A DNA stretch of 64,000 nt, from positions 310,001-374,000 of the forward strand of contig NZ_VLLF01000004.1 in the NCBI RefSeq assembly GCF_007830545.1, in the 5' to 3' direction. The position numbers and the translations under genes are program-made. This DNA is from Roseibium hamelinense (lineage in GTDB: Bacteria > Pseudomonadota > Alphaproteobacteria > Rhizobiales > Stappiaceae). The stretch's first letter is position 1. Each line of letters opens with the position of its first letter. The notes beneath the pieces were generated by a model. That model did not search any database. It was not told the DNA's origin and worked only from the letters and a program-made list of their open reading frames with translations. Shown here piece after piece: positions 29,543-38,071 of this stretch.

Positions 29543-30832
29543 ATGACCTTGACTGATTTTCGCACACTGGGCCTCTCTGACGCGGTCTTGAATGCAATCG
29601 CTGCCAACGGCTACGACACCCCAACCCCCATCCAAAAAGACGCTATCCCGCATGTTCTGAAAGGGGAGGACCTTATTGGACTGGCCCAGACCGGGACTGG
29701 GAAAACGGCCGCATTCGGTTTGCCGCTGGTGGACCAGCTTCTATCAAACCCAGGCCGGCCCGCGCCGACGGGTGCTCGCGCCCTGATCCTTGCGCCAACC
29801 CGCGAGCTGGTCAACCAAATTGCAAAAAACATCATTTCATTCGTCAAGGGCACGCCGTTGCGTGTCACGTCGGTGGTTGGTGGCGTGTCGATCAACGGTC
29901 AGATCAAGCGTCTTGCAAAAGGCACTGACATTTTGGTTGCAACTCCCGGGCGCCTGCTTGATCTGGTCGATCGCCAAGCCGTTCGGTTGGACACAGCCTC
30001 TTTTCTCGTTCTGGACGAGGCCGACCAGATGTTGGATCTCGGCTTTATCCATGCGCTGCGAAAGATCTCCAAACTGGTTGCAAAAGAGCGTCAGACCCTT
30101 CTGTTCTCGGCGACGATGCCGCGGCAGATTGAGGATCTTGCACAGACCTATCTAACTGATCCGGTCCGGGTTGAGGTGGCCCCGGCTGGCAAGACCGCGG
30201 ACAAGATCGCGCAAACCGTCCATTTTATGGATCAAAAAGCGAAGACCGGTTTTTTGATCGACCTGCTTTTTGGGCGGCCCAACGACATGTCTCTGGTGTT
30301 CTGCCGCACGAAACATGGCGCGGAGCGCTTGATGAAAAAATTGGTGGCTGCCGGTGTTTCTGCAGGGTCAATCCACGGCAATAAAAGCCAGAACCAGCGT
30401 GACCGCGCGATCAAAGGGCTACGCGAGGGGAGCATTAAGGTTCTCGTGGCAACCGATGTGGCTGCACGGGGGATCGATATCCCGGGGGTTAGCCATGTCT
30501 ACAATTTTGAACTTCCAGAAGTTGCCGAAGCCTATGTCCACCGAATCGGCCGGACTGCGAGAGCCGGGGCGGAGGGTGATGCCGTTGCTCTTTGCGCGCC
30601 GGAGGAATTTGGCTTACTGCGCCAGATCGAAAAACTGATCGGCTTCACGATTGAAATCGCCAGTGGTGAGCAGCCAAGCGCTCGTTTTGAATCCGCAAAG
30701 CCGGCACGCAAGGGGCGCGGCAACGGATCAGGGCGCGGTGGCGGAGCCCGGCCCGGTGCGGCCAAGCCAAAGGCGTTTGATGAGCGTAAAGGTCGCCGCA
30801 AGCGCAACTTTTCAAAGCGGGACGCTGCCTGA
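29543..30832 (+). CDS. DEAD-box RNA helicase, RhlE-like
   Basis: ATP-dependent RNA helicase (429 aa) with all core motifs: Q motif (FRTLGLSDAVLNAIAANGYDTPTPIQ), AQTGTGKT, PTRELV, DEAD in VLDEADQML, SAT, and HRIGRTARAG. The C-terminal tail after residue 375 is basic and glycine-rich (GRGNGSGRGGGARPG), typical of RhlE helicases in ribosome assembly and cold-stress RNA remodelling. It follows 290 bp without a gene. A structured intergenic region lies downstream and could be its 3' UTR. Confidence 0.95.
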   Translation: MTLTDFRTLGLSDAVLNAIAANGYDTPTPIQKDAIPHVLKGEDLIGLAQTGTGKTAAFGLPLVDQLLSNPGRPAPTGARALILAPTRELVNQIAKNIISFVKGTPLRVTSVVGGVSINGQIKRLAKGTDILVATPGRLLDLVDRQAVRLDTASFLVLDEADQMLDLGFIHALRKISKLVAKERQTLLFSATMPRQIEDLAQTYLTDPVRVEVAPAGKTADKIAQTVHFMDQKAKTGFLIDLLFGRPNDMSLVFCRTKHGAERLMKKLVAAGVSAGSIHGNKSQNQRDRAIKGLREGSIKVLVATDVAARGIDIPGVSHVYNFELPEVAEAYVHRIGRTARAGAEGDAVALCAPEEFGLLRQIEKLIGFTIEIASGEQPSARFESAKPARKGRGNGSGRGGGARPGAAKPKAFDERKGRRKRNFSKRDAA

Positions 30833-30871
30833 TCGCTAGGAGCTCAGGATGAGCTGATCCAGGATATTGCA

Positions 30872-30938
30872 ACCTTAGCGGAAAATGATGTGAAATTTTT
30901 CATACTGTGAAAAATTATATTGATCTTTCCGTTAAGGT
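30872..30938. repeat. Nested inverted repeat
   Basis: Outer arms ACCTTAGCGGAAA (30872-30884) and TTTCCGTTAAGGT (30926-30938) pair over 13 positions with one G-U in RNA. Inner arms AATTTTTCA (30894-30902) and TGAAAAATT (30908-30916) are a perfect 9-bp inverted repeat around TACTG. Between them is a 9x9 internal loop. The inner arms could also be a protein operator. Confidence 0.6.
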
Positions 30939-31262
30939 AAACTACAAAGCATCCAACGGAGCGTGATGAACCTACTGTTCTTCGCTCAGCAGCCACAGTG
31001 GCTGCAATAGCGACGGCGCGGAAATCATCCGCACGCTGACGTCTCCGGAAAACATATTAGAAAGATATCAATGGGACCGGCCCAAGGTGGGTAACAACGT
31101 CGGTTTGCATTGAATCCAGCTTGTGGCAGCGGGTCGGAGGCGCGACCAGCGATGACAAACGAGGGGCAAAGCTCCCAACGTGGCCGTTCGCTCCGGACAA
31201 CCGCGACCGGACAATTGTGCATACGCGCAATATTCGGAAAATGACCCATCGGCCGCAAGACT

Positions 31263-31302
31263 ACAGCGCCGGGAACAGATGTTCCTGGCGCTGTATGTTT
31301 TT
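31263..31302 (+). terminator. Strong hairpin with plus-strand T run
   Basis: A 14-bp stem (31263-31276 with 31281-31294, one G-U) with a 4-base loop AGAT, followed by ATGTTTTT on the plus strand. In that direction it looks like a rho-independent terminator, but the nearest plus-strand gene ends 430 bp upstream. Read on the minus strand it follows etfQO without a T run. Confidence 0.6.
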
Positions 31303-31312
31303 CACCACGTCC

Positions 31313-32992
31313 CTACATGTTGGGATAATTTGGCCCGCCCGCGCCCTCAGGTACCGTCCAGGTGATATTGCGGTTTGGATCTTTTATGTCGCAGGTTTTG
31401 CAATGTACGCAGTTCTGCGCATTGATCTGAAAGCGAGGCGCATCTTCCCCCTCTTCGACCCATTCATATACGCCGGCTGGGCAGTACCGGTTCGAAGGGC
31501 CTGCAAACACGTCGTGCTCTGACAGTTTTTGAAGGGTTTCGTCCTTGACCTTAAGGTGGATCGGCTGATCTTCCTCGTGGTTGGTGTTTGACAGAAACAC
31601 AGAAGACAGCTTGTCGAAAGAGATCACTCCGTCTGGTTTCGGATATTCGATTTTCTTGCAATCTTTCGCTGGTTTGAGGCTTTCAGCATCGGATTTGCCG
31701 TGCTTCATCGTGCCAAAAAGCGCCACTCCAAACAGCTCGTTCGTCCACATGTCGAGCCCGCCCAGCGCGATGCCTGCCCATGTTCCAAACTTTGACCACA
31801 GAGGTTTGACGTTGCGGACGTTTTTCAAATCGCGCCCGATTTCGCTCTCACGCCAGGCAATGTCGTAGTGTGCGAGTTCGGTGTTCGCTTCGCCGCGTCC
31901 CAGCGCAGCCATGACTTCTTCTGCAGCCAGCATGCCGGAAAGCATGGCGTTGTGTGATCCCTTGATCCGCGGAACATTCACAAAACCGGCCGAGCATCCC
32001 ATGATTAAGCCGCCCGGGAAGGACAGTTTCGGCACGGATTGATAACCGCCTTCGGTAATCGCGCGCGCGCCATACGAGATGCGCTTCCCGCCCTCGAAAG
32101 TTTCGCGAATGGCCGGATGCGTTTTAAACCGCTGGAATTCGTCAAACGGCGACAGCCAAGGGTTTTGGTAATTCAAGTGTACCACGAACCCGACGGCCAC
32201 CTGATTGTCCTCCAAATGGTAAAGGAACGAACCACCACCGGTCTTGCCATCAAGCGGCCAGCCAAATGAGTGTTGAACCAGACCCGGCTGGTGCTTTGAC
32301 GGATCTACCTGCCACAGTTCCTTGATCCCAATACCGAATTTCGGAACATCGCTGTCGCGGTCAAGACCGAACTTTTCGATCAGCACCTTTGCGAGCGAAC
32401 CGCGTGCGCCTTCACCGATGAGCGTGTATTTGGCTTTAAGCTCCATGCCGCGTGTGAACATCGCATTGGGTTTTCCGTCGCGACCAATTCCCATGTCGCC
32501 GGTCGCTACACCGGCCACACTGCCATCCTCATTGTAGAGGATCTCGGCAGCGGCAAAGCCGGGATAGATTTCAATCCCCATGGCCTCGGCTTTTTCGGCC
32601 AGCCAACGGCACACATTGCCAAGGGACACGATGTAATTCCCGTGATTGTTCATAAGTTTCGGCATGAACAGGTTTGGTAGCCGAATGGAGCCCGCTGGGC
32701 CCAGAACCAGGAAGTGGTCGGCTGTAACTGGCGTCTTGAACGGTGTGTTTTCTTCTTCGCGCCATTCGGGAAGCAGTTTATCAACTGCGATGGGGTCAAC
32801 AACAGCGCCAGACAAAATGTGGGCACCAACTTCAGAGCCCTTTTCCAGAACGACGATGCTGATTTCTTCGCCTTTTTCGTTCGCGATTTGTTTCAGCCGG
32901 ATCGCTGCTGCAAGACCTGCCGGACCCGCGCCAACGATGACGACGTCGACATCCATGCTTTCGCGTTCACCAAGGGCGTTGTCTTCCGCCAT
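31313..32992 (-). CDS. Electron transfer flavoprotein-ubiquinone oxidoreductase
   Basis: Membrane-associated flavoprotein (559 aa) passing electrons from ETF, reduced by acyl-CoA and related dehydrogenases, to ubiquinone. The FAD dinucleotide motif VGAGPAG is at 20-26. The C-terminal 4Fe-4S domain has cysteines near 504, 528, 531 and 534 (NRYCPAG and NCVHCKTCD) and ends in the family-typical PEGAGGPNYPNM. The length matches the family. ETF itself is not in the window. An ACGTAA-type inverted repeat (33162-33175) in its upstream region may be its operator. Confidence 0.96.
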   Translation of the reverse strand: MAEDNALGERESMDVDVVIVGAGPAGLAAAIRLKQIANEKGEEISIVVLEKGSEVGAHILSGAVVDPIAVDKLLPEWREEENTPFKTPVTADHFLVLGPAGSIRLPNLFMPKLMNNHGNYIVSLGNVCRWLAEKAEAMGIEIYPGFAAAEILYNEDGSVAGVATGDMGIGRDGKPNAMFTRGMELKAKYTLIGEGARGSLAKVLIEKFGLDRDSDVPKFGIGIKELWQVDPSKHQPGLVQHSFGWPLDGKTGGGSFLYHLEDNQVAVGFVVHLNYQNPWLSPFDEFQRFKTHPAIRETFEGGKRISYGARAITEGGYQSVPKLSFPGGLIMGCSAGFVNVPRIKGSHNAMLSGMLAAEEVMAALGRGEANTELAHYDIAWRESEIGRDLKNVRNVKPLWSKFGTWAGIALGGLDMWTNELFGVALFGTMKHGKSDAESLKPAKDCKKIEYPKPDGVISFDKLSSVFLSNTNHEEDQPIHLKVKDETLQKLSEHDVFAGPSNRYCPAGVYEWVEEGEDAPRFQINAQNCVHCKTCDIKDPNRNITWTVPEGAGGPNYPNM

Positions 32993-33161
32993 TGCGTTCT
33001 CCCCTCCTTTTCCGGTTCCGCCGGTATTCCTCTATTTGCATCATTTTGCGGCGCAAAACACGACATTTAACGTCGTGCTAACACCGTATTGCTCAGCTGT
33101 CGGCCACATTTGGCCCTGATAGACCCGACAAGACGCTTTTCGTCAAGCAGTAGAATAACCT

Positions 33162-33175
33162 TTACGTAAACGTAA
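33162..33175. promoter_or_regulatory. Candidate operator upstream of etfQO (LiuR-like)
   Basis: Perfect inverted repeat TTACGT-AA-ACGTAA. It recalls the ACGT-centred sites of MerR-type LiuR, which controls branched-chain amino acid and fatty-acid breakdown genes including ETF and its dehydrogenase in other proteobacteria. The resemblance is from memory and the regulator is not in the window. Confidence 0.4.
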
Positions 33176-33269
33176 TATAGCGTCTAGATCCAGTCTGCAA
33201 GACGTCAATCTGCCTCATGCAAAAAAACGGGAAGATCAACCGGCTGAAGCTGAATGTGAACAACAGGCC

Positions 33270-33278
33270 TTATCCACA
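33270..33278 (+). promoter_or_regulatory. Consensus DnaA-box sequence
   Basis: TTATCCACA, identical to the consensus DnaA box, lies 50 bp upstream of the uracil-DNA glycosylase start. It is a single copy with no cluster, so it is not an origin. It could be a regulatory DnaA site or chance. Confidence 0.3.
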
Positions 33279-33327
33279 CGCGCTTTTACAAGGGAGCAAA
33301 CTGTCGTATTGAGGGTTCGGAGGCCCT

Positions 33328-34230
33328 GTGAACCACAACGAACCGATCCTTGGCGAACTCGAATCGCTGCTTGAGTTTTATCAGGCTGCGGGCGTTGACG
33401 CATGCCTGACGGAAAACCCTCTGGACTGGTTTGAGGAGAGTGCCCGGCAGACCACGAAACGGTTGCAACATGGTCATAACCCGCCCCGGGAGACTGCCGA
33501 ACATGCGGAACGGCCCCCGTCGCGACAGCCGTCCGGCTCCAGTGTTATGCCGGTTGGTGCAGCTCCGTCCGTGCAAGGACCGGCAACAGGTCATACAGCC
33601 ACCATACCAGATGCGGCAGTTGTCGAATCCGCTCGTGACGCGGCGGCTAAAGCGCAAAACCTTGAAACGCTCTGCAGCATTCTGGAAGAGTTTGAGGGCT
33701 GTAATCTAAAGCTGTCCGCAAAAAACCTCGTGTTTGCTGATGGGGTGCCCAACGCAAGGCTGATGTTGGTTGGGGAAGCGCCCGGCCGCGACGAGGATCT
33801 GCAGGGCAAACCTTTCGTTGGGCGCTCCGGGCAGCTTCTAGACCGCATGTTGCACGCGATCGGACTTGATCGCACCAATGTCTACATCGCCAATGTTGTT
33901 CCCTGGCGCCCACCAGGAAACCGGACGCCGACCCCGCAGGAAACGGAAATCTGCAAACCCTTCATCAAGCGCCAGATTGAACTGGCCAACCCGGATATGC
34001 TTGTGTTTTTGGGCGCGGCATCCGCGAAAACGCTGCTTGGCGTGCAAGACGGTATCCGTAAAATGCGCGGCCGGTGGATGACTTACGACCTGAATGGCCG
34101 AACCATTCCCTGTGTTGCCACCTATCATCCAGCTTATTTGCTCAGGAGCCCGCTCGAAAAACGACTTTCCTGGCGGGATTTTCTGAGCATTCGCTCCAAG
34201 CTGCATAAGCAAGACAATGAGCATATCTAA
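33328..34230 (+). CDS. Uracil-DNA glycosylase, family 4-like (alphaproteobacterial type)
   Basis: Removes uracil from DNA. It has an N-terminal extension of about 110 residues, proline-rich and probably flexible, then the catalytic domain with motif A (VGEAPGRDEDLQGKPFVGRSG) and motif B (YHPAYLLR). Of the four cysteines that bind a 4Fe-4S cluster in classical family 4 enzymes, the second (GCNLK) and fourth (EICKPF) are present. The first and third positions are F (EFEGC) and W (PWRPPGNR), so the cluster is probably lost or altered. The GTG at 33328 follows GGAGG. Confidence 0.88.
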   Translation: MNHNEPILGELESLLEFYQAAGVDACLTENPLDWFEESARQTTKRLQHGHNPPRETAEHAERPPSRQPSGSSVMPVGAAPSVQGPATGHTATIPDAAVVESARDAAAKAQNLETLCSILEEFEGCNLKLSAKNLVFADGVPNARLMLVGEAPGRDEDLQGKPFVGRSGQLLDRMLHAIGLDRTNVYIANVVPWRPPGNRTPTPQETEICKPFIKRQIELANPDMLVFLGAASAKTLLGVQDGIRKMRGRWMTYDLNGRTIPCVATYHPAYLLRSPLEKRLSWRDFLSIRSKLHKQDNEHI

Positions 34231-34340
34231 CGTGTGCTCGCGGGCGAACCCGCTAGCTAGGCTCGTTTTTCGAAGTGAAAAAGGCTAACCCTTCGGATTG
34301 TTCCGGCGACGTTAAGATGTGCTTAGGAGCATAGTGCGTA

Positions 34341-34991
34341 GTGTCCGCGCTCGATAAAGTAGAGGGTGTGGTAGGCATGCTGTCGAGTGCTGCGGAATTT
34401 GACGATCTTTTACCGGCTCAGATTGTGGACTTGAGCAATATGAGTCATATCGAAGCCTATGCCTACTCAGTGTCACCCGACGGGTGCTGGATTCTGTCAG
34501 ATGAGATTGATCAGCTGAACGAGCGGATCGGCCTCAAAATCGAAGGCTATCAGGACCTCATCCGCGGCAGGATTGTGGCCTTGTCCGATCAAGGCGCGCA
34601 AATCGCCTTCCAGGCAGAACGGAAGCTTCTCCACAATGAAAAGCGAACCGAAGTGCGGCGCGCGGTCTGGATGACGGCAAAGATCACCTGTATTGACCTT
34701 GAAGACGAAATCCAATGCCAGATTGTGGATGCAAGCCGGTCGGGCTGCCGCATTGAAGCCGATCGCGTTTCGGAACTGCCAAACGATATTTTCCTGTCAA
34801 TTGCCGGTGTCAAGACTTGTGTCAGTGGCACAATTGTTTGGCGGAACGGCCAACAGGCGGGCGTGCGCTTGAATTGGCCGTTCGAAAATGGTTTGAAGGC
34901 AGGCGTGAAGGGGCAAACACATCCTCGCCAGCCCGATGAAACCACTGAAAAGCGGCCGAAGAAAAAGCGTTTGAGCGCCTTCGGCGGGTAA
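34341..34991 (+). CDS. PilZ domain protein, first of a tandem pair
   Basis: 216-aa cytoplasmic protein. The C-terminal half is a PilZ domain, the common c-di-GMP receptor fold: RTEVRRAV supplies the RxxxR-type loop and VDASRSGCRIE the D/N-x-S-x-x-G motif. The N-terminal half (VDLSNMSHIEAYAYSVSPDGC, then IRGRIV) looks like a second, degenerate PilZ-like barrel without the arginine motif. The tail is basic. The GTG start has AGGAG 11 bases upstream. A paralogue of the same two-part layout follows at 35199. Target is unknown. Confidence 0.8.
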   Translation: MSALDKVEGVVGMLSSAAEFDDLLPAQIVDLSNMSHIEAYAYSVSPDGCWILSDEIDQLNERIGLKIEGYQDLIRGRIVALSDQGAQIAFQAERKLLHNEKRTEVRRAVWMTAKITCIDLEDEIQCQIVDASRSGCRIEADRVSELPNDIFLSIAGVKTCVSGTIVWRNGQQAGVRLNWPFENGLKAGVKGQTHPRQPDETTEKRPKKKRLSAFGG

Positions 34992-35198
34992 CCTCCCTCT
35001 GGATTTTAATCTGCTAGCCAACCGGCTTGTGGAAAATTCCGTAACGTTAGAATTGAAAAGCTCCGCGCAAGCCTGAACGGCGACTCTTGTCTTTAACCGC
35101 CGTATTTAAAACGATTGCTTGCAGGCAGCCGTTCCGGGTGCGCTTACACCGTGCTTGGTCGACACAAATGTCCTGCGGCATGCTTTTTCAGGGCAGCA

Positions 35199-35789
35199 AT
35201 GGACAATCTGGTCGATCACATTCCCCCACATGCGATATTGTCGGTGCTTGTTGTCGATCTCGGCGACCTGACTTGCATTGAGGCATCCGCTTCTGACTTT
35301 TGCGCCGAGGGCTGCAAAGTTACGTCAAACAAAATTGCCAAAATCAACGATCTGATTGGTCTTCGGGTTACCGGCCTCGAAAAAATGATCAAAGGCCGCG
35401 TGGTCACGTCCTCAGAGGACTGGGCTGAGATAAAGTTTGAATTTAAGAACACTGAAGTTAGGGAAAGGCGGCGGGAACGAAGGCGTCAAGTGCGAATTCC
35501 AGTAACCGTAAGCAATCGTGCCCGTTCGATTTCTCTTGAGTGCCTGATTGTGGATGCCAGTCCCTCAGGGTGCCGGTTGAAAGGCGCAGACCTCCACTAT
35601 CTTCCCGACGAGGTGTCTTTGAAAATCGTCGGCCTCGATCTGCCGGTAAAAGGACAAATTGTCTGGCGCAAAAGCCACTTCGCAGGCGTAAGGATGCTGT
35701 GGCAATTCTCAAGCAGCGCGGAAGTTGCCAAGAAATCCGTCGTCCAAGGCAATGGCGGGTTAGGTTCCCCGAACCTCCCGAAAGGATGA
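35199..35789 (+). CDS. PilZ domain protein, second of a tandem pair
   Basis: 197-aa paralogue of the preceding protein. Shared landmarks are VDLGDLTCIEASA in the N-terminal half, IKGRVV, a very arginine-rich linker (RERRRERRRQVRIPV), then VDASPSGCRLKG and VKGQIVWRKSHFAGVRMLW. The RxxxR and D-x-S-x-x-G c-di-GMP motifs are both kept. The ATG at 35199 is chosen because the conserved region starts there; an in-frame TTG at 35115 would add an unlikely cysteine-rich stretch. The pair probably arose by duplication. Confidence 0.78.
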   Translation: MDNLVDHIPPHAILSVLVVDLGDLTCIEASASDFCAEGCKVTSNKIAKINDLIGLRVTGLEKMIKGRVVTSSEDWAEIKFEFKNTEVRERRRERRRQVRIPVTVSNRARSISLECLIVDASPSGCRLKGADLHYLPDEVSLKIVGLDLPVKGQIVWRKSHFAGVRMLWQFSSSAEVAKKSVVQGNGGLGSPNLPKG

Positions 35790-35859
35790 GTGTATCTCTT
35801 TATTCCTAGGCGTCCGGCCCCTATATCCGTCGCAGACCAGATGGAATGTGGAGCCTTTC

Positions 35860-36720
35860 GTGTCAAACCCTTTTCGCCGCCTTCTGCCGAAATCCATGCG
35901 TAATGACGGCCCGGTCGTCCCAGTCGTCCGGCTGCAGGGACCTATTGGGATGGCAACCCCCTTGCGCCCGGGAATGTCGCTGGGTTCTGTGGCCCAGCCG
36001 CTTGAAAAAGCGTTTTCAATGAGAAAGGCGCCGGCCGTCGCGTTGATTGTCAACTCGCCGGGTGGATCTCCCGTCCAGTCCCGTCTGATTTTCCAACGCA
36101 TTCGTGATCTGGCGAAAGAAAAGGAAAAAGAGGTACTCGTTTTTGTCGAGGATGTCGCTGCGAGCGGTGGCTACATGATTGCTGTGGCCGGGGATGAGAT
36201 CATCGTCGACCCGTCCTCGGTTGTCGGATCCATCGGGGTGGTGGCTGCTGGCTTTGGCTTCACCGAACTTATTGAAAAAATCGGCGTTCAGCGGCGGGTT
36301 TACACTGCCGGTGAAAAAAAGGTCATTCTCGATCCGTTTCAACCGGAAAACGCAGAAGACATCGAATATTTGAAGAGCCTGCAGGCGGAGATCCATGAAA
36401 CATTCACGGATCTCGTCAAAGAGCGGCGCAAGGATGTTCTCAGCGACGATAAAGACATCTTCAGTGGCAAATTCTGGACCGGACGTTCCGCGCGTGATCT
36501 TGGATTGGTCGACTCTATCGGAGACCTGCGAGGGACGCTCAAGAAGCGATTTGGCGAAAAAACCGAAACGCGGCTTATTTCCGCCCCTCGCAGCTTGTTT
36601 GGACGGCGCAGCGGCGCGGGAGGTATTTCCGCTCTCTCAGGAGAGGCGATGAGCGGTTTGGGGGATGATCTTATTTCAGCCGCAGAAACCAGAGCAATGT
36701 GGATGCGCTTTGGGCTCTAG
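35860..36720 (+). CDS. S49 family serine peptidase (SppA-like)
   Basis: Serine-lysine peptidase of the SppA/SohB family (286 aa). The substrate loop NSPGGSPVQS, the nucleophile serine in VAASGGYMIA and the general-base lysine region (YTAGEKKVILDPF) are present, as is VGSIGVVAAGFGF. There is no clear N-terminal transmembrane helix, so it may be a short, cytoplasmic or membrane-associated form. The GTG at 35860 has GGAG six bases upstream; an in-frame GTG at 35848 lacks one. A small membrane protein gene follows. Confidence 0.88.
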   Translation: MSNPFRRLLPKSMRNDGPVVPVVRLQGPIGMATPLRPGMSLGSVAQPLEKAFSMRKAPAVALIVNSPGGSPVQSRLIFQRIRDLAKEKEKEVLVFVEDVAASGGYMIAVAGDEIIVDPSSVVGSIGVVAAGFGFTELIEKIGVQRRVYTAGEKKVILDPFQPENAEDIEYLKSLQAEIHETFTDLVKERRKDVLSDDKDIFSGKFWTGRSARDLGLVDSIGDLRGTLKKRFGEKTETRLISAPRSLFGRRSGAGGISALSGEAMSGLGDDLISAAETRAMWMRFGL

Positions 36721-36770
36721 AAGAGTCCTTCGCTTACTGTGTTATGAGGCTTCCAGGATCGGGTACGATT

Positions 36771-36956
36771 ATGACTGAATTGATTGGCGTTGCTGCTTTG
36801 GCTGTCGGGGGATACTGGATCGTCCAGCGCATGAAGCGTAAAATGGCCGAAGTTGAAAACAAGTTGTCCAAGGCGGCGCGGGATGCACAGGGCGCGGACC
36901 AGATGCCCAGTCTCGTTCTTGACCCGGAAACCGGCCGGTACAGGCCGCAACGTTAG
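36771..36956 (+). CDS. Small single-pass membrane protein, unknown function
   Basis: 61-aa product starting MTELIGVAALAVGGYWIVQR, one N-terminal transmembrane helix followed by a charged, probably helical cytoplasmic part (MKRKMAEVENKLSK). It ends with the short motif LVLDPETGRYRP. It lies 50 bp after the S49 peptidase gene and 146 bp before glyQ on the same strand. The tail pattern recurs in small rhizobial hypothetical proteins, as far as I recall; no function is known. Confidence 0.6.
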   Translation: MTELIGVAALAVGGYWIVQRMKRKMAEVENKLSKAARDAQGADQMPSLVLDPETGRYRPQR

Positions 36957-37102
36957 ACCCCTGTCGTGAGCCGCTGGACCGTCCTGCCTGCCGGCTGGAA
37001 AGGCAGGCGCTGACTTGCAGCCTTGACCTCGGCGAATGTCCGTGGCACCTGTCCGGCAGTCTGGCGCTCGGCCGGATTTTCTATCAATTTTGGACGTAAT
37101 TC

Positions 37103-38071
37103 ATGTCGACACAGGATCTTCCGGCGCATATGCGGCCGGAAAACTCGTTTCAAGGCCTTATTCTAACCCTGCAACGCTATTGGGCGGATCAAGGGTGTGT
37201 GGTTTTGCAACCTTACGACATGGAAGTGGGCGCTGGAACATTTCACCCGGCCACAACGCTCCGCTCTCTCGGTCCGCGCCCGTGGAAAGCAGCCTATGTT
37301 CAGCCCTCGCGACGGCCGACCGATGGCCGGTATGGTGAGAATCCGAACCGACTGCAACATTACTATCAGTTCCAGGTGATCCTGAAACCGTCACCAGCCA
37401 ATCTTCAGGATCTTTATCTGAATTCCCTTTACGCAATCGGTCTTGATCCGAAGCTGCACGACATTCGCTTCGTCGAAGACGATTGGGAAAGCCCGACGCT
37501 TGGCGCGTGGGGCCTGGGCTGGGAGTGCTGGTGCGACGGTATGGAAGTCTCGCAGTTCACCTATTTCCAGCAGGTTGCCGGCTTTGAGTGCTCCCCTGTT
37601 TCCGGGGAGCTGACTTACGGCCTAGAGCGTATCGCCATGTATGTTCAGGGTGTCGATGACGTTTATGACCTGAATTACAACGGCATGGAGGGGGCGGACA
37701 AGGTCACCTATGGGGATGTCTTTCTGCAGGCAGAACAGGAGTATTCCCGCTACAACTTCGAGCACGCAAACACGGAAACCTTGTTCCAGCACTTCAAGGA
37801 TGCGGAAAATGAGTGCCGCGCGATCCTGGAAGCCGGGGCGAAAGCACGCGATGCAGCGGGTGCAGCTGTGCATCAGGTGGTGTTGCCCGCCTATGACCAG
37901 TGCATCAAAGCCAGCCACGCATTCAATCTGCTGGACGCCCGCGGCGTGATTTCGGTTACGGAGCGCCAGAGCTACATCCTTCGGGTACGCGAACTTGCAA
38001 AAGCTTGTGGCGCGGCGTTTCTGGAGACCGAAGCCGGCGGAGTCGGGTACCACAATCAGGCTGCTGAGTAG
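37103..38071 (+). CDS. glyQ: Glycyl-tRNA synthetase alpha subunit
   Basis: Catalytic subunit of the bacterial alpha2-beta2 glycyl-tRNA synthetase (class II). Diagnostic segments: [52 protein letters not shown] (motif 2 region) and [14 protein letters not shown] (motif 3). 322 aa, typical. The partner glyS is on the same strand but starts 4.5 kb downstream, separated by lemA, a DUF2207 gene and an opposite-strand GGDEF-EAL gene. Confidence 0.97.
   Translation: MSTQDLPAHMRPENSFQGLILTLQRYWADQGCVVLQPYDMEVGAGTFHPATTLRSLGPRPWKAAYVQPSRRPTDGRYGENPNRLQHYYQFQVILKPSPANLQDLYLNSLYAIGLDPKLHDIRFVEDDWESPTLGAWGLGWECWCDGMEVSQFTYFQQVAGFECSPVSGELTYGLERIAMYVQGVDDVYDLNYNGMEGADKVTYGDVFLQAEQEYSRYNFEHANTETLFQHFKDAENECRAILEAGAKARDAAGAAVHQVVLPAYDQCIKASHAFNLLDARGVISVTERQSYILRVRELAKACGAAFLETEAGGVGYHNQAAE

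Larger units (their letters stand above)
30833..31312. other. 480-bp structured intergenic region after the helicase gene
   Basis: No convincing protein gene. Contents in order: a composite inverted repeat (30872-30938), a promoter-like pair on the plus strand (TTGATC 30920-30925, 17-base spacer, TACAAA 30943-30948), a 14-codon reading frame (30966-31010) with GGAG upstream, a 17-bp palindrome (GCAGCCACAGTGGCTGC, 30989-31005), and a 14-bp stem with a plus-strand T run (31263-31302). Together these could form a small RNA or leader unit, or a long 3' UTR of the helicase mRNA. Nothing here is recognised from a known RNA family. Confidence 0.45.
32993..33327. other. Divergent promoter region, etfQO / uracil-DNA glycosylase
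   Basis: 335 bp without a gene. It includes an inverted repeat CACGAC-N7-GTCGTG (33059-33077), the perfect repeat TTACGT-AA-ACGTAA (33162-33175) and a sequence identical to the consensus DnaA box (33270-33278). Promoters for both divergent genes must lie here; I could not fix their -35/-10 boxes with confidence. Confidence 0.5.

Noticed and set aside
31121..31522. 133-codon reading frame on the plus strand after the helicase gene
   Set aside because: Half of it is antisense to the EtfQO iron-sulphur domain, it crosses the 31263-31302 hairpin, and it lacks a ribosome-binding site.
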